Positions 42,101 through 48,504 are shown, counted from the stretch's first letter. The stretch is DNA of 64,000 bases from Hofstenia miamia (GCA_004352715.1 SCFE01000031.1:2127023-2191022); one strand, 5' to 3'. Notes: generated by a model not told the origin, from the letters alone. Made by a program: numbers and translations.

Positions 42101-45100
42101 TACATACTTTAATAGAATAAGTAAAGATTTTCATTTCAGCAAAAGTATGTATAGATATAAAAATAATGTTCAATATGCACACACTAAGATTCTACATATT
42201 GAATCTTCTTGGTCCCAGTCCCATTGCAATTGGTCGCGGGCAAGTCCTGGCTCCATGACATTTTCAAGTCCGATTGGTCCCACAGTATAATTTGTATTTT
42301 GACCAAAATTAGGAAAAATAATGAGCAATATTCTGAAATCCGTGGTCCCAGATCCTTCATTTTTTATTCCACCCCATGAGACTAGACAGTCATGCAGAAC
42401 CCTAGCGCACACACTACAAACTACGGCATTTGAGAATACTTTCAATAGTCACCCGTTTTGTTTAAACAGTTCAGACCTATAAAAATTTTTAGAAATAATT
42501 TATTTCTTTTTGTTCAATACTACTTATAACTAATGTGCCCTGAGGTTTGAGTATGTGTTTTAACATTTGAAGAGCGGATTGAATTGCAGACGCCTTTTAT
42601 GAATTTTCTAAAAAATAGACAGAAATATTTTATGAATTGTCATTAAAGTTTTTCTTCAATCAAAAGGATGTAGCGTAAATTGTGAAATCCATGTGAACTT
42701 CATATTTTTTAAGGAAGCCTTATAGCAGAAGTTCAAAATTACTTAGTAATACACATAAAGAGCCACTCTTTATAAAAGCCAAATCCATTCGATAGTTGAA
42801 TAATTTTTATATAAAGGGTTTAGTATAATTAAAAAAATATCGATTTTCAAAGATTACACACAGACTTTTTACTAGTGTAAAAGAGAAAATCATTGCGGTC
42901 TTTATGGTTAATATGATACAAACAATGTTAGAGATGAAATTTAAGGATTAGTGTGCAAAGTATGCTGTGCTGGAACAATTTAAAATACTAGAACAGAGAA
43001 TTTAGAAAGTAGCAATTAATTCGTCAGTACAATCACATGAAATATGGACATAAATTATTAGCAATAATCTTAAAGGGAAATATTTGGTTGTTCCAGGGAT
43101 TTGTTGGGTACACAACTCCAAAATACGTTCCTCACCAAAACAACATCTTAAAATTAGCTAGAAGTAGAGATGAGTGCGGTGAGGCGAATCGCGGTAGCGA
43201 TTTACACAATTGCGGTCATTAGAGGTAGAACTAAAACTTAAGGTGGCATAAATGTTATACAGATAACGTACTTTGTTGTAAGATTTAGGGCATCAAAGTA
43301 TTTCTCAAAAAAGTGTTTCTCAAGCAAAACTAAGAGATTTAACATACAAAATATTAAAAGTAATTTTTACATGTTTCATGGTAAATTTGATACTAAATAA
43401 TAAAATCGAATAAAATGACAAAATAATTAAGAAATTGTCTTTAAACTTTTCTACGAATGATTCATAGCCCTAAAAAATTCAGAAATATGAATATTTTTTA
43501 CGAAGATAAAAATCGCCCTTGCTGCGGTATACCGCGGTAAAATTTCATTTATTGAGGTGGTTTGCTGTAAAAACGGACGTTGCGGTGGTTAGCGGCGAAG
43601 TTTTTTTCTGCGTTGGAAATAAAATTTTACAAAACCTGTACCGCGCTTTACTTTACGTTACTTAAAAATTATAAAAAATGTACGTTATTTACATGTACGG
43701 CACGTTTTTAACAACTATGCCTCTAGCTAGAAGTGTAAAATACACACACAGGAAATTTAATATACTGTACTATAAGACAAGTCTAATTAGGAGGCAGAAT
43801 TGTTGCCTGAATTGATAAGTGGTCGAATGTCACAACTTTTCACCCGATTGCGACCCTGATAAAAAATTTGCAATAATCGATGAAATGTTTAAATTCGATA
43901 GCAAAAGGATCCGAAGTATTTGGGAAAGGATTTGTGAATTAGGGAAATTAGAAAGTTTGTGAAGTCGATTCCGGTGATGCGCACTTGAGATGGAAATTTA
44001 ACATTGGACGAAAATCCGCAGTACAAAAGATTAATAAATGTCATAATTCCAGCATAACGAACAAAACAATGCTGAAATAAAAGCAGGCGAAACAATAAAC
44101 CTACATCTGTTATTACAAATGGAAATCTATCGATGCGTTAAATAATAAAAGTGGCGGGAATGTAAACATACTTGCTTTATTTTGGCAGTAGCTACTTGGC
44201 CAGGACGTATCAGCACAACATCACCTTTCACAAGGAGATAGGTGGGCAGATTCACTAGCTCACCGTCTCTGAACGTCCAGTGAAGAGATATACTTGGTGT
44301 GTATGGTGAATGCAAACTTGGAAACATGTCCGCGCTCCACCGCCTTTGATCCAAACTCATCAACGCGTCTAAAATCAAATTGTCCAAATTTACTTATAAA
44401 TCAAGTTTCATTCAAATTAAAAGAATAGAATCGAAAGAATTGACTAGAATTATTACTGTTCAATATTCTCCAAGACTATTGAATAAATAGCGTATTTAAA
44501 ACATTCCAACTCTCGAAATTTTAAAATAATTAACGGCGTTCACCTATTTTGGATTAATGAAAAATAAAATAGGGAAGCCAAGCAAATTGATGATGAAAAT
44601 TTAATGAAAGTCTACGAGACATTAGCGTGGGTTTTAAGATTGATAAAAAATGGTCTGGATGAAAAAGTGGTGTTGAAAAGACGAAAATCAAAGCCGTCAA
44701 GGCACTTAGCGCGAAAGACAACAGCACATTACAGATCGCGTGCGAGTGACGTCAAACGCTAAGTGGAAGATTAAAGAACATGGAGGTGATAAAATTCGCA
44801 CACGCGCTATTTACACAGTGCAAATTGGGGAATATACGGTGCTAATTACCTATATACGCACTAAATCAATTGAACTTCTAATTTATCATAAACTAAAACT
44901 AAATAACTTCAGTAACTGTATTGGGTGCATAAAGATATGATATAGATGAGAATTACGTATAATACATAACGCAGGAGCTTTATCACTTATGGCGCAGATT
45001 TCCCAAAATACATTAAAAATACGAGGCAGTAGAGAAGCAATCTCTTAAAAAATAATGAGGTTAGCGGTCAGTTTAAACCTAAGCTAGCTTACCGCGCCAC

Positions 45101-48100
45101 ATTTGCACAGCTTAAAAAATAAACGTAAAATTTGTAAAAAAAAACTTGAAATGGAAATAAAACAATTTAACGCGCTCGTTCAATGTTCAGACATAATAGG
45201 AAAATTCCCATTAAGTTTCAAAAAGTGAGTTACTTTAACAAAAAACACTTTTGTTCCGAAAAATGACATTCGCAATGTAGGCTTCTGTTTTAGCATGAAC
45301 AGAATTAAAAAGGTCTATTAAAGTTGAAAATAGTGTATTTCTAAGGGAAAAGAATTCTAGCAAATTGTATGTCAAAATAAAAATTCACTTTTCTAATAAT
45401 CTTTGTCAAATCTAACAAGATAATTTATATGAAACAACGTCTAACGTTGTGATTTAGAGATTTTGAATAGAAAAGAAAACTACTTGCCTTGGGTACTAAA
45501 TTACGCATAATAAACAAGTATTAAACAAATATATTATGAAAAAAGACCCAAAATGGTTTATGAAAGGAAACGTTCTATGGTTGGATTAATGCAGAGAAAA
45601 TCAATCGAAAAATGGTAGAAATGCATTCATTGAATATGACAAAAGGGGAATTTATCAAATGATGAGAGGTCTGTCTTTATTTAATGAACTACATAATACT
45701 TTAAAATCATCGGAGAAGGTCATTAATATTCAAGGGATGAATCGCAGTGATGGAATTTTAACAATACATTCCAGGTTCAAGACGAATATTTCTTTTCGCA
45801 ATAATAGTCTGTTGACAAAAGTGTACATAGCAAGGTGAGGTCATTTCCATCTCACAATTCCATCCATATTTGTAATGCGCAGTGACTAACTTTATATATA
45901 CACTGTATATATATGTAAATAGTGCAATTTACTTTTAACCATAATTAAACATTCGAAAACAATTTCAATTCTTACCACGGTAAGTCAATATTGTAAATAT
46001 ATTTTATGAAGCATTTAACAGAAATCCGGTCTAAAAATTGGTGTTAACCGAAACGCTGGCGAAAGCGGCGTAATAGCATTGACAAATTTTGTACTTCTAT
46101 TAAACATCAATCATCAAGGTTCCGCAAAATAAACATCACTAACTGAGCCCAGTTGCATTGGATCGTTCTATTTTAGCATTTCCAGGGAAATTTATAAATA
46201 GTCTTTAAAGAAAATTATAATGATCAAACATCATCCCCATTTAGTATAACTTCTCGCTCATGGACAAAACCTTGATTTCTGTTCCTTTAATTTATTTTTT
46301 TAAAACAAAATACAAGAAGATTTTTACATTTCGTTTTATTCATACAATATTTAATAAAATAGATTTCTGGTAATAAAATTTTACTACGGTAAGTATCTAA
46401 TATCAAACAACATTATAGCACTTTTATGAATTAGCTGACAAATTTGTTCAACAAATCCCAAAAGCAAAACCCCACTCTAATGAAAAAGCTGTATCCGCCC
46501 CTGCTCTGGCATGCCTACAAAACTGAATTATCATTCCCTCCCCCGTTTAAAAAATCTTAAAAGCCCTCAAGTTTAAAGGGAATAAAGCGTAATAAATTTT
46601 GAGTTGAAAATTGAATTCTTTAAAAATTGATAAACAGGTTTTTTTCGAAAAAAAATATCAGTCATTTTTAAAAAATTTTCTCAATAGAACAAATGTGAAA
46701 TACATGTTAAATAACGTAATGCGTTGAGTGTGTTAAATAACTATGGATACCTTCAATAAAGTCTAAAAGTTCAAGAGCCTTTTGGTACATATCATTGCCG
46801 GCGAGTTTATTGTCCCACCATGATACAAGTTTACTGAGACAACAAAGAATTAGCTGACAAATTTGTTCAACAAATCCCAAAAGCAAAACCCCACTCTAAT
46901 GAAAAAGCTGTATCCGCCCCTGCTCTGGCATGCCTACAAAACTGCACTATCATTCCCTCCCCCGTTTAAAAAATCTTAAAAGCCCTCAAGTTTAAAGGGA
47001 ATAAAGCGTAATAAATTTTGAGTTGAAAATTGAATTCTTTAAAAATTGATAAACAGGTTTTTTCGAAAAAAATTATCAGTCATTTTTAAAAAATTTTCTC
47101 AATAGAACAAATGTGAAATACATGTTAAATAAAGTAAGGCGTTGAGTGTTTTAAATAACTATGGATACCTTCAATAAAGTCTAAAAGTTCAAGAGCCTTT
47201 TGGTACATATCATTGCCGGCGAGTTTATTGTCCCACCATGATACAAGTGTGCTGAGAAAACAAAGAATCAGAATACCAATAGCCTCGATTAACAGGACGC
47301 CTCTAAACAGAAACAATTCATAAATAATAACACGCATGATAAAAACGGTTTCAATTGTTTCACTACTACTGCTAACTTAGCATTTGTTGTGGAAGTCTTC
47401 AATGTTTGTTACATTGCTTTCATATAAAACAAAGCATTAGAATGAAGGATATTTAGGAATTGGCCTTTGAATTAAATTAATAAATAGAAAAAGCAATTGA
47501 AAATGTCAACATATTAATTATAAAAACAGGCATAATTTTAGACCTCAAAGGAAAAATATATATTGGGGTAGGCAGTACGCGATGTTAAATCTAATTCCTA
47601 TACTTCCACTTTCTCACACGAACTCGAAACCTCACGCAAAATTCCAATTTTAATGTTCCTAAATATTGAAAAGAAGAAAAATAAATTTACGTTTCTAAGA
47701 CGCGCGTTCAAGCTTGAGATCTCTTCTAGGTACTTGAGTACGAGTGGCTTTAATACATCCCACACAAAAATAGAAATACAAAGTCCTTTTATAGTAGAAG
47801 ATATTTCCTCATTCAAATCATTCGAGTGAATGCACTGTAAAGATTTAGATTACGCGCAACAATTTTGATATTTCAAATAATTTTTACAACTCACCGAGCT
47901 TACTTAACCATTTATAAAAGCCTCTAGAGGTTATCATAAAAATGACTTTTGCAATTTAATAAAGCTTAAAATAGGCATTGTAATGTTACAACAGAAAACA
48001 AAACGCGGTGCACAACAATCAGTGGATTGCACAATCTTAGAAAGAAACAATAGAAAATCTACTTACTGTAGACTCTTTTCATAGTAATAGCAGACAATAA

Positions 48101-48504
48101 GCAGAGTGGCACTTGCAATCATTAGGATGAGGTCATGCCAGTGAAGAGTGCTATTGGAATGGCTGTAGTGAAAAGGAATGCTTTCCCAAAAAGCAAACAA
48201 CCTAAAAACACCCACGCGTTCAATTCCACTCGGTTGCCAATAAATTTACAATTCATCTCAGTTCAATATTCAACTAGATATTCTTTCAATCAGAAATAAA
48301 TTTCATCAAATGTGATATATGCACACAACCCACATTTACCCTTAACAATGTAAAGCCAAACCTTCTTTTGAAGCTTTTGTACTGATTGAATTCCTTGAGT
48401 TCATGTTGAATCTCTGTGTACAGTTGCTCTAGAGCTTGATGATGTGAGAGGCCTATTTTTTCACCTGTTGAATTTTTCACATTGTTGTTGTTAGCGTTTT
48501 CCAT
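3374..48504 (-). CDS. TMEM94: TMEM94-like P-type ATPase-related membrane protein, multi-exon gene, 3' end outside window
   Basis: Sixteen exons on the minus strand read in order along vertebrate TMEM94, as recalled from memory. TMEM94 is a multi-pass ER protein related to P-type ATPases and has been reported to act in ER magnesium uptake. Exons 1-14 (48504 to 13120) join in frame with GT/AG sites and give about 670 residues. In order these hold an N-terminal helix, two membrane segments, an actuator-like domain (SLHWTFRDGELVNLP), two more membrane segments, the degenerate phosphorylation motif CIDKKGVLSWP, and a nucleotide-domain-like region ending near GTADMLMDSCPDFWDG. Exons at 3739-3588 and 3486-3374 carry the P-domain-like part (QIFLGMV, ELRSRVFA, LGLETGWNCHVSL). 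One or more exons between 13120 and 3739 were not found. The C-terminal membrane half must lie left of the window. Introns reach about 9 kb and are full of transposons. Orthology is confident; expression and exact ends are inferred. Confidence 0.9.
3588..3739 (-). CDS. TMEM94: TMEM94-like exon, P-domain-like segment
   Basis: The exon encodes AQSGQIFLGMVVMQYPAIP, then a helix, then TCVRFVHFSYENELRSRVFA, matching ALSGQIFMGMV and ACIRFVYFSLEDELKSKVFA in vertebrate TMEM94. Acceptor TATTTTAG, donor GTAATT. It needs an incoming two-base overhang that the exon 14 end could supply only through at least one missing exon, because about 60-75 expected residues are absent. Confidence 0.93.
3826..4216. 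mobile_element. hAT-type MITE, 391 bp, perfect 8-bp target duplication
   Basis: The ends are CAGGGTTTACGAGA and its inverse TCTCGTAAACCCTG. GTTCATAC is repeated exactly at 3818-3825 and 4217-4224. An 8-bp duplication and CAGGG ends are typical of hAT transposons. The interior is rich in repeated TCTCG/CGAGA blocks near both ends, which may be subterminal transposase-binding repeats. It has no open frame and lies in the intron between the candidate and P-domain exons. Confidence 0.9.
4217..7190. other. intron sequence without a confirmed gene
   Basis: AT-rich sequence with scattered short frames that resemble nothing known. At least one TMEM94 exon should lie somewhere in 3740-13119. The only exon-like island here is 5865-5958. 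Confidence 0.5.
5865..5958 (-). CDS. candidate TMEM94-like exon, unproven
   Basis: A GC-richer island in AT-rich intron DNA ends at a strong donor GTGAGT (after 5865) and has acceptors at 5958 (AAATCAG) or 5922 (TATTCCAG). Either way only one frame is open, entering with two bases already supplied. It reads MRRYSSEAACVPSVWIRRL. The RRYSSE part is loosely like RRSSWSSDEG in vertebrate TMEM94, which belongs in this interval. The similarity is too weak to claim. Confidence 0.22.
7199..7540. mobile_element. hAT-type MITE, 342 bp, perfect 8-bp target duplication
   Basis: The left end is CAGTGTTGGG and the right end is the inverse CCAACACTA, with the final G changed to A. ACCCTAAC occurs at 7191-7198 and 7541-7548 as the target duplication. 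Inside both ends are repeated AATCGGATTTAAAT / ATTTAAATC motifs. CAGTGTTGGGAAA ends are common to hAT elements across animals. It is non-coding. Confidence 0.88.
7549..10849. other. intron sequence, nothing recognised
   Basis: AT-rich. A 24-bp direct repeat, sharing CTGTATATAAGCTTACCC, occurs near 10574 and 10698. No coding similarity was seen on either strand. Confidence 0.5.
10850..11397. repeat. 268-bp direct repeat across a 6-N gap (assembly overlap)
   Basis: 10850-11117 is repeated at 11130-11397 with no difference visible by eye, separated by AGCAGA and six Ns. The exact identity and position at a gap point to two overlapping contig ends that were not merged. Confidence 0.9.
11398..12710. 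other. intron sequence, nothing recognised
   Basis: AT-rich and non-coding as far as can be seen. A splice-like TTTTAG on the minus strand near 12650 opens a short frame with only trivial resemblance to the missing TMEM94 segment. Confidence 0.45.
12719..12998. mobile_element. hAT-type MITE, 280 bp
   Basis: The left end is CAGGGACGGATCTAGG and the right end is CCAAAATCCGTTACTA, an imperfect inverse sharing ACGGAT. The flanks are GATGAAGG (12711-12718) and GATGAAGC (12999-13006), an 8-bp target duplication with one change. The CAGGGGCGGATC-type end is widespread in invertebrates. It is non-coding. A related end is at 33316-33375. Confidence 0.8.
13120..13161 (-). CDS. TMEM94: TMEM94-like exon 14 (short)
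   Basis: A 42-base exon between CTCTAG and a perfect GTAAGTAA donor. In the phase set by exon 13 it reads HLENFYVEYPSGP, leaving TA of a further codon. It sits where vertebrate TMEM94 has KVLDFYQRACLSGY. The shared FY and SG-Y positions, the phase fit and the strong donor support it, though identity is low. Confidence 0.65.
14392..14494 (-). CDS. TMEM94: TMEM94-like exon 13
   Basis: The exon encodes LFTQGTADMLMDSCPDFWDG and then KDIHPLNDEL, a clear match to MLSHGTADVVLEACTDFWDG of vertebrate TMEM94. Acceptor TTTTTAG, donor GTAAAT. It is too short to show as a long open frame. Phase continuity with exon 12 supports it. Confidence 0.94.
14495..16242. other. intron 12 of the TMEM94-like gene
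   Basis: AT-rich. It holds one probable mini-element (15759-16184). The remaining frames are short and unlike any family I know. Confidence 0.6.
15759..16184. mobile_element. probable MITE with GGGCTGTAAATNGG ends
   Basis: The left end reads GGGCTGTAAATTGG and the right end, inverted, GGGCTGTAAATGGG. Inside both ends there are GGTTGGGTC-type motifs (TTGGGTCAAAAT near 16110, TTGGGTCGAGC near 15801). No clear target duplication was found, so the class and exact ends are uncertain. A hAT origin is possible. Confidence 0.4.
16243..16448 (-). CDS. TMEM94: TMEM94-like exon 12
   Basis: The product includes CELAETIGFSKSA, matching CELARLIGFTPGA, and later FLTSVVVKDVNSG, matching MISLFIKDTTTS of vertebrate TMEM94. 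Acceptor AAATTTAG, donor GTAAGA. It takes one base at entry and leaves one. This is part of the nucleotide-binding-like domain. Confidence 0.92.
16449..18250. other. right part of intron 11, nothing coding recognised
   Basis: AT-rich. A 93-codon minus-strand frame at 17120-17401 shows no family resemblance and no matching splice phase. A perfect 10-bp-arm hairpin lies at 18004-18024, followed by a 7-bp-arm one at 18028-18047. Confidence 0.5.
18251..20293 (+). mobile_element. degenerate piggyBac-like transposon
   Basis: The left end CTACTAGAAAGGCCAACGTG and the right end, inverted, CACTAGAAGAGCCAAGTGTG form imperfect terminal inverted repeats of roughly 30 bp, each running into GGGTCAATGG / GCCAATTGACCC. 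The right flank is TTAA (20294-20297). The left counterpart is TTTA (18247-18250), a decayed TTAA. Another copy of the end motif (AATTGACAAACTTGGTCC) lies inside at about 20100-20123. The element contains a broken transposase gene. Confidence 0.8.
18640..19985 (+). pseudogene. broken piggyBac-like transposase
   Basis: Fragments in different frames follow the order of piggyBac transposases (DDE type, cut and paste at TTAA). They are a segment with CTNEHAQ (about 18650-18884), ARCRFTQYMPRK near 19180, and SLAEKLVSKMISTVGTIQLN near 19400-19460, next to the catalytic core. These are followed by GVLSALHRG and SSDVKK near 19570-19620, INVWFIHKKKTR near 19695, and a C-terminal cysteine cluster with KTVSICIKYRQPV (19890-19930). 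Stops and frameshifts separate these blocks, so it cannot make a full protein. Whether an intact relative in the genome can still move it is unknown. Confidence 0.82.
20298..22921. other. left part of intron between exons 12 and 11, nothing coding recognised
   Basis: AT-rich sequence. A perfect 38-bp unit occurs twice in tandem at 21701-21776. No splice-compatible frames with similarity to TMEM94 or other families were seen. Confidence 0.55.
21701..21776. repeat. 38-bp direct tandem duplication (two copies)
   Basis: The unit beginning CATATTTTATAAGAAAATAA occurs at 21701-21738 and again at 21739-21776 without change. It is a simple local duplication in AT-rich intron DNA. Confidence 0.9.
22922..23043 (-). 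CDS. TMEM94: TMEM94-like exon 11
   Basis: The exon begins GLNILLNTCNFNV and continues YTKFGDHLLCTSALEDHSIA, aligned with LCRFSDHLCNIALQESHSA of vertebrates. Acceptor GATTTAG, donor GTAAGA. It leaves two bases. It is separated from exon 10 by the longest intron of the model, about 9 kb. Confidence 0.92.
23247..23513. mobile_element. hAT-type MITE, 267 bp
   Basis: The left end is CAGCGGCGCACTTAG and the right end, inverted, CAGTGGTGCGCTTAG. The flanks are ATAATGGA (23239-23246) and ATAATGAA (23514-23521), an 8-bp duplication with one mismatch. G-runs near the left end (GGGGGTGGTTGGGGGG) and C-runs near the right (CCCACCCCCT) partly mirror each other. It is non-coding and lies just upstream (in gene direction) of exon 11. 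Confidence 0.85.
23522..25026. other. intron 10, nothing recognised in this stretch
   Basis: AT-rich. One 78-codon plus-strand frame at 23885-24121 has no recognisable motif. Confidence 0.5.
25027..25624 (+). mobile_element. internally deleted Tc/mariner-like element with perfect 33-bp inverted ends
   Basis: The left end begins TATACAGGGTGTAACAAAAG and the right end is its exact inverse over 33 bp. TA at each outer edge fits the TA target of the Tc/mariner superfamily. At about 600 bp it is roughly half of a complete element. The interior keeps the 3' end of a transposase frame (25307-25507). Confidence 0.9.
25296..27165. repeat. about 935-bp direct repeat across a single N (26232)
   Basis: 25296-26231 is repeated at 26233 to about 27165 with scattered substitutions and small indels. 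The second copy carries the 3' half of the mariner-like element, with TACACCCTG of the inverted end changed to TACACGCTG. A single N at the join suggests two allelic contigs placed side by side, though a real tandem duplication is not excluded. Confidence 0.88.
25307..25507 (+). pseudogene. C-terminal fragment of a Tc/mariner-like transposase
   Basis: The frame contains VCRSVRDWICKCIEHDGHHF, the usual ending of Tc/mariner transposases (a basic helix, then CI....G.HFEH). The catalytic DDE/D core is absent, so the fragment is not functional. The ATG at its start is incidental. Confidence 0.75.
28121..28145. repeat. perfect 11-bp-arm hairpin
   Basis: The arms CACGTCAAAAT and ATTTTGACGTG are separated by CAA. 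Both arms contain TGACGT, the half-site of a cAMP-response-type element, although function is not implied by this alone. Confidence 0.85.
28973..29001. repeat. perfect 12-bp-arm hairpin with the same core
   Basis: The arms ACGTCAAATGTT and AACATTTGACGT are separated by the five bases ACGTC, which repeat the start of the arm. The core ACGTCAAA is shared with the hairpin at 28121, 850 bp away. Confidence 0.85.
30461..31124. repeat. 52-bp minisatellite, about 13 copies
   Basis: The unit contains TTGATTATTCATTATATTTT, then GTGTTAACGTACATTCAATTT. Starts step by 52 bp (30469, 30521, 30573 and so on). Unit variants differ at GTTAAC/GTTGAC, TGATTATTC/TGATAATTC and CATATATTG/CATACATTG. In the right half two variants alternate, giving a 104-bp higher-order period. 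It lies within intron 10. Confidence 0.95.
31125..32065. other. intron 10 end, nothing recognised
   Basis: AT-rich with no coding similarity on either strand. Confidence 0.5.
32066..32190 (-). CDS. TMEM94: TMEM94-like exon 10
   Basis: Acceptor TATTTTAG and donor GTTAGT bound two bases plus 41 codons. The end, DCRWQTYLGSLKPL, joins exon 11 to read SLKPLGLNILLNTC, matching TSLKPLGLNVLLNLC in vertebrate TMEM94. Confidence 0.92.
33115..33145. repeat. (TA)n microsatellite
   Basis: An uninterrupted TA dinucleotide tract of about 15 units. Similar TA tracts border several N gaps elsewhere (50573-50627, 53370-53401, 59165-59186), suggesting they broke the assembly. Confidence 0.95.
33316..33375 (-). 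mobile_element. partial hAT-type MITE end
   Basis: The minus-strand read starts CAGGGACGTATCTAGGGAGG, similar to CAGGGACGGATCTAGG at 12719. The opposite end and a target duplication could not be found, so this is a truncated relic. Confidence 0.5.
33678..33810 (-). CDS. TMEM94: TMEM94-like exon 9, degenerate P-type phosphorylation motif
   Basis: The exon opens in phase 0 with IFSCIDKKGVLSWPVPKVER, equivalent to vertebrate CCVDKQGILSWPNPSPE. The aspartate and lysine of the P-type DKTGT motif are kept, while the following Thr-Gly-Thr is replaced by Lys-Gly-Val. After it comes an acidic stretch (ESHDPEDAVDSVSQ), much shorter than the corresponding vertebrate loop. The donor GTAAGA leaves one base. 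Confidence 0.94.
33811..35814. other. intron 8, nothing recognised in this part
   Basis: AT-rich. A short TA tract lies near 35439. No coding similarity was seen. Confidence 0.5.
35815..36906. repeat. 299-bp tandem repeat, about 3.65 copies, ending at a single N
   Basis: The unit begins CGATTTTATTAATTGAATAT and recurs at a 299-bp period (reference base at 35822, 36121, 36420, 36719). The copies appear identical by eye. The array is cut off by N at 36907. The unit has no open frame. Confidence 0.92.
36908..38335. repeat. 549-bp direct repeat flanking N at 37457 (assembly duplicate)
   Basis: 36908-37456 reappears at 37787-38335, apparently unchanged. The first copy is a fragment bounded by single Ns on both sides (36907, 37457), the pattern of a redundant contig inserted during scaffolding. 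Short frames inside (such as 38221-38448) have no recognised similarity. Confidence 0.88.
38687..38836 (-). CDS. TMEM94: TMEM94-like exon 8
   Basis: Fifty codons between TTTTTTCAG and GTATGT, phase 0. The product ends SLPRTANLLHGLGSTT, aligned with TLSHSSSLLHSLGSVTVLC of vertebrate TMEM94, and leads directly into the phosphorylation-site region of exon 9. Confidence 0.92.
38837..39741. other. intron 7, possible relic of a mini-element
   Basis: TAGGGTTCTGC at 39240 and a GGGACTGGGAA motif at about 39463 resemble parts of the element at 42185-42404, but a matching far end and target duplication were not found. Confidence 0.35.
39742..39900 (-). CDS. TMEM94: TMEM94-like exon 7, fourth membrane segment
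   Basis: Fifty-three codons between GTGTTTAG and GTAAGT, phase 0. The sequence ILPMLPLVFPVLWLLH corresponds to the proline-containing fourth transmembrane helix (LPILPLLFPVLWVLA in vertebrates), the helix that in P-type ATPases helps form the ion path. It is followed by a conserved FLALSQLL helix. Confidence 0.94.
40040..40126 (-). CDS. TMEM94: TMEM94-like exon 6, third membrane segment
   Basis: A short exon of 29 codons with acceptor TATTTAG and donor GTAGGA, phase 0 at both ends. It encodes LSSFLINGLRFIFYMEQVG, matching LAGFLITNALRFIFSAPGV of vertebrate TMEM94, and completes the third membrane helix begun in exon 5. Confidence 0.92.
40346..40621 (-). CDS. TMEM94: TMEM94-like exon 5
   Basis: Ninety-two codons lie between acceptor AATTTAG and donor GTAATT, in phase 0 at both ends. 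The second half, VQETPFIATLRQCLDSSPKRP, corresponds to the LETPVIDNIRWCLDMALSRP segment of vertebrate TMEM94. The exon closes with the start of the third hydrophobic segment (RLLPAVL). The region before it is poorly conserved, as it is between animals generally. Confidence 0.9.
40622..42184. other. right part of intron 4, nothing recognised
   Basis: AT-rich, no coding similarity. TACACCCTGT at 40683 matches ten bases of the mariner-like end at 25027 but is too short to interpret. Confidence 0.5.
42185..42404. mobile_element. hAT-type MITE, 220 bp
   Basis: The left end is TAAGATTCTACAT and the right end, inverted, TAGGGTTCTGCAT, an imperfect inverted repeat of 13 bp with three differences. 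The flanks are GCACACAC (42177-42184) and GCGCACAC (42405-42412), an 8-bp duplication with one change. The interior is GGTCCCAGTCCCA-like and partly repetitive. The minus-strand frame across it is incidental. Confidence 0.72.
43165..43725. mobile_element. hAT-type element, 561 bp, perfect 8-bp target duplication
   Basis: GCTAGAAG occurs at 43157-43164 and 43726-43733. The ends are TAGAGATGAG and, inverted, TAGAGGCATAG. TAGAG-type ends with an 8-bp duplication fit hAT elements. The interior carries many GCGGT-type motifs (GCGGTGAGGCG, TGCGGTATACCGCGG, TTGCGGTGGTTAGCGG) in an otherwise AT-rich block. No open frame of note. Confidence 0.85.
44172..44368 (-). CDS. TMEM94: TMEM94-like exon 4, actuator-like domain
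   Basis: Acceptor TGATTTTAG and donor GTATGT bound 65 codons. The product includes FPSLHSPYTPSISLHWTF, DGELVNLPTYLLVKGDVV and IRPGQ, the best conserved stretch of the N-terminal half compared with vertebrate TMEM94 (DGHLVNLPVSLLVEGDII, LRPGQ). This corresponds to the start of the actuator-type domain of P-type ATPases. It ends in phase 0. Confidence 0.95.
44369..46427. other. intron 3, nothing recognised
   Basis: AT-rich. A 66-codon plus-strand frame at 44740-44940 has no known motif. The 419-bp duplication begins at 46428. Confidence 0.5.
46428..47265. repeat. 419-bp tandem duplication carrying a partial copy of exon 3
   Basis: Two near-identical blocks lie head to tail: 46428-46846 and 46847 to about 47265. 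Copy 2 holds the 3' part of the real exon 3. Copy 1 repeats that part together with its donor but loses the acceptor, the membrane segment and the exon start. The two copies differ at a few positions, so this is not a simple assembly echo. The block joins share the short sequence GAAT(T/C)AG, which suggests duplication at microhomology. Confidence 0.9.
47169..47302 (-). CDS. TMEM94: TMEM94-like exon 3, second membrane segment
   Basis: After acceptor CTGTTTAG the exon encodes GVLLIEAIGILILCFLSTLV (second transmembrane helix) and a charged helix ending ALELLDFIE, which aligns with the IIDQIQ segment of vertebrate TMEM94. The donor is GTATCC. It leaves one base (G) that with exon 4 makes Asp. 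The 3' two-thirds of this exon and its donor are duplicated at 46750-46846 in the adjacent intron. Confidence 0.9.
47303..48066. other. intron 2, no exon needed
   Basis: A 72-codon minus-strand frame at 47598-47816 was considered as an exon, but exons 2 and 3 join directly in phase without it. Confidence 0.6.
48067..48201 (-). CDS. TMEM94: TMEM94-like exon 2, first membrane segment
   Basis: The exon lies between TTTTTAG and the strong donor GTAAGTAG. It encodes LFAFWESIPFHYSHSNSTLHW, followed by the hydrophobic segment DLILMIASATLLIVCYYY, corresponding to the first transmembrane helix of TMEM94. It enters needing one base and leaves with two (CA), which pair with exon 3. Confidence 0.88.

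Noticed and set aside
47598-47816. Minus-strand 72-codon frame between exons 2 and 3
   Set aside because: Exons 2 and 3 join in phase without it and it has no counterpart in TMEM94.
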